Assembly (NCBI GenBank): GCA_024114885.1
Contig: CP099430.1
Coordinates: 372,001 to 436,000, forward strand
Direction: 5' to 3'
DNA length: 64,000 nucleotides
Origin: Septoria linicola
Taxonomy: Eukaryota; Ascomycota; Dothideomycetes; Mycosphaerellales; Mycosphaerellaceae
Below are positions 57,057-64,000 of this stretch, piece by piece. The notes beneath the pieces are model-generated. The model was not told the origin of the DNA, did not search any database, and was given only the letters and a program-made list of their open reading frames with translations. Each line of letters begins with the position of its first letter. Position 1 is the first letter of the stretch. The position numbers and the translations under genes are program-made.

Positions 57057-58700
57057 TCTTCTTACTATAACGAGTACGTCCTATAGGCTTAGAGAAGAAA
57101 GTATTCGCTTCTAGCTTAAACTACGTCTAGTTTTAAGTATTCTAGGCGATAAGAGCTTAGAGATCGGCTATACTACCTATCTAAACAATACGCTAGTAGA
57201 AGGTATATATTACTTTAGCTGTCTTTAGTAGCTTTAAACCTATAGTATTACCTATCTTAGTTATATATTCTTTATAAAGAGGCTAGCTAAGGTACGAAAG
57301 AATATTAATTAAAGCGTAGCTCTTAGCTACTTTCTTCTTCTCCTAGATATTATCGACTTTATTAAGAGCTCTAGACTTTAGAGGTAATACTATCCTTTAT
57401 ATAAGCCTAGTAACATAGATTAGGCTCTAAGTCGCTCTCTAGCTTAATTCTACTATTATCTTCTAGTACGATTAGCGATAAGCGTTACGGACCTAGTAGT
57501 AGCTCTATTATAGGTAATACTTAGTCTTATATAGGATCGCTATCGCTCGAAGCGCTTAGTATAGGAGAAGTCTCGATCGAGGTAATAATAGTTTCTCTAG
57601 CGCGAATTCTAGTAAGCCTTCTACTCTTACGAAGGACGAGCGTAGGCTTCTTCGTAGAGCTTAGCGTTAACTTCTCTAACTAAGCTTTAAGCCTCTATAT
57701 AGTACTAGGCGATATAGAATCCCTAGGACGAGGCTCTAGAGTCGTAAGTAGGCTACCTTCTTCTCCTTAACTAGAGTTTCGAGTAGGACTAGATAAGAAT
57801 AGGCTCTTAGGCGTAGAGGAGGAGAGTCGTCTATTAGATCTTAGATTTCTAGAAGAAGGTAATAGTCTATAGGATATTAAGAGCTATTTCTCTACTACTA
57901 GGAACACGTAGGTTAGTTCTTTAAAAGTCTCTCCTTTACGCTCTCTCTTAGTAAGCTTAACTATAAATCCGTACTAATTAAGTTTATAGCCTACTTCTAG
58001 GCGCGCTTCTCTTATCTTATAGCTAAATACGTCGACCTACGAGAGCTCTACCTTAAACTTATTCTAGTAGTATCTCCTATCTAAGTTCGTATTAATAAAG
58101 CCTAAGCCTTACGAGCTAGGAGTCTTCTTACTTCTCTATAGCTAAAAATACTAGCTATAAGAGAATATATTCGCTATCTACTAATAGAAACGATCTTACT
58201 TTTACTACGCCGAGAAGACCTAGTCTTTAGGCTCGCTCTCTTTAAAGACGCCTTTATACTTATTTAACTATTAACGAAGGTTCCTAAGTATCTCTTTATT
58301 ATATAAGACTTAGTTAAGGAAGAGGAAGTTCTACTTATACCTAAACTCTATACGTAGCTACTACTAGATTAAGTTTCTCTCCTTTACTAAGTCTTAGCCT
58401 TCTTAGCGTATCTTCTTTATATTATCGCGCTTTACGCTCTACGCGTTAAGGTACTTTAGTAAAATCTTAGCTAAGAGGCGTTTAAAGAAGTTAAATATAC
58501 TAATCTTTATTCTATCGTTTACTTCCTCGACTTACTTAAGTACTAAGTCGATACTCTCCTCCTATTCTTATAGCGTTTCTAGCGATAGAATAGCTTTAGT
58601 AGCGTTATTAAGGTTCGTTATACTAGTAAGAGGTCTACTTAAAGGCTAGAAACTAATAAGAGAGCCTTCTTGATTAGTACGAGCGAGCGCTATACCTTAT
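57052..58700 (-). pseudogene. Third ORF of element B, N-terminal part
   Basis: Counterpart of element A 24570-26170, read on the minus strand. The charged N-terminal helix, the Ser/Pro-rich linker (near 57560-57850) and the phase agree with A. It has RIP stops, and some positions kept CA/TG that are TA in A. No recognised domain. It ends near 58650-58700 by comparison with A. Confidence 0.7.
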
Positions 58701-60400
58701 ATAGAACTTAAAGAAGCTATCTTTTGTCTTTTCTTTAGAGAATCTTATCTAGGTAGTTCTTATATTAGACTTCGAATAGGCGAGGTAGAAGGCGAAAGCG
58801 CTAGTCTTAATAAGCGTTTAGGCGTTAAAGAACGCTAGAAAGGAGAAGTCTTGTTCTTTATACGCGATAGAGAAAGAGAACGTCTTTAAATAGTCGTATT
58901 AGTAGCTTAGAGCGATATAAAGCGCGTAACTAGTAATAAGTAACTTAAATAGCGAGGAGGGTCGGGCGCGTAACTAGTTAAAGAGTTTTCTATTATATTA
59001 GTTACTACTTACGTATATAAACAGCTATATAGCGTTACTAGGTAGTAACGAAAGATAAAAACTAAACTTAATAGAAGTAAGGCTCTATAGTAACTAATTA
59101 ATAGTTAATAAGGAAGAAGAGATCGTTTAGAGCGTAAAAGTAGCCTAGTTATATATCTTATCGTAGTAGCGTAACTACTATTAGGATTAGAGGTCTATAC
59201 GCGAGGCTTAGTTACGTAAGGTTTTAGTTATTATTTAAAAAGATAACTAAAAGTTTACTTTACCTTAACGCTTCTATAGCCGTCGTATACTACTAACGCT
59301 ACTACTAACTACTATAGTATATACCTTACTATCGCTAACGAGGACTAAGACTTAGATACTATCGTCGTTACCTCTACTAACTTAAAAGAGCCTTATTTTT
59401 TATATACCTAGTCGACTTACTAGATCGCGCTTTCCGTATTATAAGAGACCGCTAGCGCTATAATTAATAGCTAGAAAGGAGCTATTAGAGCTATTATTAC
59501 TAAGGATTTAAGCTTCTCTACCTTTATATAGGCTAAAAACCTTAAACTTTAAGAATTCTCTATTAGAAACTAATATTTTTAGCGATTCCTTTAGTTAGGC
59601 GAAAATTAGTAATAAAAAGGCCTTTAGGATAGATAACCCTTATCTTCCTTCTTCGATTAGCGATAGAAAAGGGCTCTAGGAAGGTAGATCGTAGTACTAA
59701 CCTTAGAAATTACTAGTAGAAAAGAGCTTTAGGAGTATAGCTCTAGCTTAGATTTTAAGACCTAGTAGTAGAAAGTAGCTTAGGACAGCTAACTTTTATA
59801 GCGATAGTAGGCTCAAGACTTAGAAAAAGGAGTAGGATAGTAGGTTAGCTATTAGATATAGAATCTATACTTAAAAGTTAAGCTTAGAGAAGTAACTAGC
59901 TATATAGATACTTATCTTAGCTATAGGAAATAGCGTCGAGATAGTTAGGATTAGCTAGATTTCTACTAATCTAGTAAAAGAGAAGCTTAGGAAGCTTAGA
60001 TTAGAGCTCGATAGTAGCTCTAGGAATAAAAGAAGTACTTAGAATAGCTAAGATTTAGCTAGATTTATACTAGTCTAGTAAATTATAAGCTTAGGAAGCT
60101 CTAATTAGAGCTTAATAGTAGCTTTAGAACTAAGAGAAGCGCTTAGGAAAGTTAGATTAGAGCTCGATAGTAGCTCTAGGAACGAAAGAAGCGCTTAAGA
60201 TAGTACGATCTTAGAAAGATTAGCTCTTTTATAGTAGAGGCTAGGCTTTAGTAGCTAGATCTTAGCTTATACTCCTAATTAAGTATCGTCTATCGAATTT
60301 CTACTTCTTTAGCTCTACTAGGCTAGCTTTAGCCTTTAGCTTACTAAGTCTTCTACTTCTTCTTTAAGCTCTATTAGTAGCTAGTATATATAACTCTCCC
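58700..60400 (-). other. Spacer of element B between third ORF and integrase
   Basis: 1.7-kb stretch equal to 22900-24560 of element A, with the tandem units at 59952-60197. No frame can be followed. Confidence 0.6.
59952..60197. repeat. Tandem units in the spacer of element B
   Basis: Two units of about 90-105 bases (59952-60040, 60041-60145) plus a partial third (60146-60197). Each carries an AGCTCGATAGTAGCTCTAGG-like run. Element A has two units only. Confidence 0.7.
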
Positions 60401-61830
60401 TTTCTTATTAAGTTATTACTAATAGCTTACTAATAAAGATCTACAAATACTTATACCTAGGTAGAAGGCCTAGTTCTATAATCTTCTCTATTAGTAGTAG
60501 TACTTCTTCTAGTTTAATCTAATCTAGAACTAGCTTTAGGTTTTCTTGTAGAAAGGTATATTTCTTAAGGTCTATCCTTTTATAGATATACTTATATTTT
60601 AAGCTATCTAGTTCCTTAAGCTTATACGATATACCTCTCTATAATACTTTAGATATCCTAAAAGGGCCTTTTTACCTAAACGTAAGCTTATAGGAGAAGC
60701 TAGTTTTTAACTTAGAGTAGTATACTAATATAAGATCTCTTTCCTTTAGTATAGTAAGGTCTATATAGCGATATTTATTAAAGTACGCCTTATTCTATTC
60801 TTAGAGACGCTATTAATATAGTCGTCCTTCTTCTATAGTCGTTTCTATAGCTTCTAGAGCTTAAGCTCGAATCGTAAGAAGCTCTACTCTAGTCTTAACC
60901 TTACTCTAATCTATAATCTAGAAGGTATAGTATTCTAGCTCGATTAGTAGTACTACGTTACGTCTAATTATTACCTCTAATAGTATTAGGCCGGTAGTAG
61001 AGACTATTATCGTTCTCTCTACCTATAGAACTACTAGAATATAGTCCCAAATCGTATAAAGGCCGCTATTAGAGAGCTTTAAGTAAGCGTCTAATATCGT
61101 CTTGTAACTAACTTTAATAATAGCGTTAGACTAAGAGTAGTATAGCGAAATATTAATATGTTTAATACTATATAATAGTAGTAGCTTCTCTACGTTACTA
61201 AGGTTAGTCTTATAGTTATCGAGGATAACTTCTATAGTAGTACCCTATTAGTAAAAGATCTCTTCCTATATAAACCTTACTATCTATACTAAGGAGATAC
61301 TCTTTACTAGGTACTAGAATATACGTACTTCTAGCTAGCGCGATAGAGATTCGCGTATAACTATTAACGAACAGTTCTTCGAGATATATAAGCCGTCGAT
61401 ATACTATATCTAGCCGACTATAACTTAGAGTAGGATCTATAGTTCTCTAGGTACCTACCTCCTATACTAAAGACTATAAATAGTATATTACTAAATAGCG
61501 AGCGAGATTTAAGCCTAAACCCTATCCTACTACTATCGTTTCTAGATAAGATTATACGTCTACTTAGCGCTATAGTAACCGTTCTTATAATAGTATACTC
61601 TAATAATACGAGCTCGCGCTTTAGGTTTATTAATAACTCGCTATAGAGGTCTAGCTACTCGCTCTTAGCGCTAGAGCTAGTTGTTCTTAATATAAGATAG
61701 CCGATACTTCTTTCTTAACTACTTATACTTACTATTAGAAACTCTCTTAGATCTTTATATTCGTATAAGTACGAAAGCGATATTTATTAACTCCTAAGAG
61801 TAGATTCTATTAATTATAGATAGCTCGCTC
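60400..61830 (-). pseudogene. Integrase of element B
   Basis: Minus-strand counterpart of element A integrase. The third catalytic position is Lys at 61113-61115, as in A, so both copies lost the Glu. The zinc-binding part lies near 61570-61650 and the C-terminal QGDLVLVYYSKL motif near 60720-60770. RIP stops are present throughout. Confidence 0.9.
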
Positions 61831-63640
61831 TAAATTACCTATATAGAGAAAGCGTTAACGTAAAAGGTATCGAAGAATTACTCGTTAATTATTAGATCTA
61901 CGTCTTCTTCCTATTCTATAGCCTCTATATCTCTAGGCGTAATAGGCTTCCTTAATAACGAATCTAGAGCTATATACTTCTTACTAGGAACATATATAAC
62001 GTTAAAGTCGAAGAGGTAGATCTATACTAGCTAGTACGTTATTACTATATTTAGCAAATTAGAGGTAGCCTTATTAAGCTAGTAAACGAGGGTATTTGTA
62101 TTAATCTCTAGTTAGAAGTATACTCTAAATAGCTATAGTTTCAGCTTCTTTAATACCTTTAGTACTTTAAGGTATTCGCGCTTTCTAGTATTATACTTAA
62201 CTTCTACTAAGTTAAATAGGCTAGACTTATACTAAACTAGATAGTAGAGAAGTAGCTCGTCTCGATTATATTAGGAAAGCGTATATCTCTAACCTTTACT
62301 ACTCGAATCTACGCCTACGATAATAAGTCCTACTCCCTCTCTATAGTTAAGAGTAACTAGGGCTAGGGCTAAAACTAGTACCTTTAAGACGACGTCTTTA
62401 GCTAGTTAGTATTTAGTAGTCTATTAAAACTTAGTATCCTTCTATAAGAGTTTAAATAGTAGAGTAAGGATAATCGTAAAACCTTTAACCTAGACGTAGT
62501 AGTACGTAACTACGCCGAGAAAGGTTCGAACCTCTTTCTAATTCTCTAGAGTCGGCTATTTCTTAATCTTCGCTACTCTCGCGAAGTCTAGATAGCGACT
62601 ATTAATACTAGTAAGGTAACCGACGATTACTAACTATTTATAATAAAGCTATAACTTATTAAAAGCCACGGTTATATTAGCTCGTTCTATATTATAGAAA
62701 ACGTCGTCTATAGCTATAATATATTTAATAACGTAACGGTAGAGGCTAGGTTTAACCTCTTTACTATCGTACTTCGTCTTAGGCCCTTTAATACTAATAT
62801 TATTAAGGAACGGCTGTGCCTTATACGAGACATACTCTATAAGCACTTGATTAATAATACAAACGAACTAGGTAATAGAATTCGTAGCTCCTTATAGTAA
62901 CGTTATCTACTATAATAGGCCTAGTAGTGAATTAAAGCCTATAAGGTCTCTATATAACTTATCGAGTAGGATTTAGTTATATCTAGAGAAGATATTAACT
63001 AACGAGGCTAGCGTATAACCGGTAAAGTCCTTAGAGAAGCTCTCTACGTCGGGTAGTAAGTTCGAATCTCTTATAGTAACTTGATTAAACTTCTAAGCTA
63101 CGTTAATTAACTAATACTTCTTTAGCTTACCTATCTCTATCTTCTTACTAATAAGGAAGTATAGATTTCGATAGGCACTATAGTATAGCTTAAGAGTTCT
63201 AGCTTAGATTCGTTATCTTAGTATATCTTCTACGATATACTATAGAGATAGGTTTAGCTTAAAGCCTAGATACTACTATAGCTCGTAAGGAATTGTCTAG
63301 ATCTTCTATAGTAGAGTAATATTAGGATTAATTTAGCCTAAATACGTAAAGTCCTATATAAAGGTAGCTTCTCGATTCCTTAGTATATAGTGTAATAAAT
63401 CTAGCTCCTTTAGTAGTAGTTCTATACTAGGCTTAAACTTTATAAGCCGTTTAGGCGTAAGACGTAATCTAGGCTCGATCGCTAAGAACCTCTTAGTTAA
63501 GTACTTACTATTATAAGGTCTAGTACTAGGTAGTATAGCCGCTTCCTTCTTAATATAAGTCCGTCGCTAGTCCTTTAACCTACTAGGGTTTAAGCTATTA
63601 GTTATAGTAATATCTATATTTACTAGTTTAATCTTATCGG
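61830..63640 (-). pseudogene. Reverse transcriptase and RNase H of element B
   Basis: The RT box reads Phe-Leu-Asn-Asn at 62799-62810. The stretch 62649-62846 is open for 65 codons and holds this box plus ISIKGPKTKYDSKEVKP and RANITVAF, which makes it a well-preserved RT fragment and not a separate gene. The RNase H part with VGVDSSSKG is near 62285-62330. A short patch around 62812-62880 keeps several CA and TG dinucleotides. Other parts have RIP stops as in A. Confidence 0.92.
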
Positions 63641-64000
63641 TAACTCGCTTATAAAGAGTATAGGCGCTAATATAATTATCTAGCTTCTACTACCCTATAG
63701 CTTCTTTATTACGAGCTTTCTCTACTACTATATTAATAGTAGCCGAGATAACGTACGTCTTCTTACTAAGCTCGTCGTCTACTTTATTAGAAATAACCTT
63801 ATCGTAGAGTCTAGGTTCTTAGATAGCTAGCTCTACCTCTCTAAGCTTCCTACGAGCAATTATTAAGTATTCGCTCTTATAATTTAAACCCTAGCTCGAT
63901 TAAGATACTAGTATAGTATCTTTAAAGCTATACCTAATACCCTAGTATAAGTCTCGCTCGCTAGTACAAGCTAGTTCGGCCTCGCTAGTAGCTAGTAGAA
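63640..64000 (-). pseudogene. Protease-RT linker of element B (cut by window edge)
   Basis: Matches about 19250-19650 of element A. It is a polar stretch with stops and no domain recognised. Protease, Gag, leader and 5' LTR lie beyond the edge. Confidence 0.6.

Larger units (their letters stand above)
48967..64000 (-). mobile_element. Gypsy element B (same family as A), incomplete in window
   Basis: Minus-strand copy of the family of element A: LTR, polypurine tract, third ORF, spacer, integrase, RNase H, RT. It is interrupted by Copia-3 (50756-57051) and runs off the right edge in the protease-RT linker. It is inserted in RT of element C. From LTR to RT box it is 25 bases longer than A once Copia-3 is removed, partly from an extra spacer repeat. 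Confidence 0.95.

Noticed and set aside
62649..62846. 65-codon minus-strand ORF as an independent gene
   Set aside because: Its content is the RT catalytic region of element B; frames continue on both sides after RIP-type stops.
1..64000. Centromere or telomere-proximal repeat region
   Set aside because: An AT-rich RIP-mutated retroelement block fits such places, but no telomere repeat or other specific signal was seen; the sequence alone cannot place it.

Overview
This window looks like a block of nested, dead LTR retrotransposons from a filamentous ascomycete (Pezizomycotina-type) genome. CpA and its complement TpG have been almost completely converted to TpA on both strands, while CpG is kept in most of the window. 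This is the footprint of repeat-induced point mutation (RIP). Coding frames are therefore readable over kilobases but are peppered with TAA/TAG where Gln or Trp codons stood. The longest uninterrupted frames are only 65-73 codons. I found no host gene, rRNA, tRNA gene or CRISPR array.

Layout, left to right. Minus-strand Ty3/Gypsy element E (integrase, RNase H, RT, protease, Gag) fills 1-3877 and 10184 to about 11020. It is split by a complete Ty1/Copia element, Copia-1 (3878-10178, target duplication AAGAT). E itself sits in a plus-strand Copia copy of which only the 3' part remains in the window (Copia-4, 11021-12473). From 12474 to 14793 and again from 27957 to about 31550 lies a long minus-strand coding relic of unknown function. 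It is in frame with, and downstream of, the pol of Gypsy element D (31600-37021 plus 43318 to about 43860). It is split by a complete 13.2-kb plus-strand Gypsy element A (14794-27956, 280-bp LTRs). D is split by Copia-2 (37022-43317, duplication ATTCG). A plus-strand Gypsy relic C (about 44750-48966) is cut inside its RT by Gypsy B (48967 to the window end, minus strand, same family as A). B carries Copia-3 (50756-57051, duplication AGTAC).

How the parts relate. Copia copies share 277-279-bp LTRs, a polypurine tract, Gag with a zinc knuckle, and one pol (protease, integrase, RT, RNase H). Their primer-binding site matches the anticodon arm of initiator tRNA-Met, which suggests a half-tRNA primer. 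A and B share LTRs, a conserved TATA box, pol and, unusually, a third long ORF of about 980 codons downstream of integrase. Element D also appears to carry a very long extension after integrase. These extra frames are the least explained content of the window.

All RT active sites that can be read (YLDN, YINN, YIND and FLNN, counting only what is seen) have lost one or both catalytic aspartates through changes expected from RIP, and several zinc-knuckle Cys/His codons have become Tyr. Copia-1 is clearly less mutated than Copia-3, and Copia-2 and Copia-4 are close to saturation, so the stack records several rounds of insertion and RIP. Domain borders below are estimates to within tens to a few hundred bases. 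LTR and target-duplication borders were read base by base.
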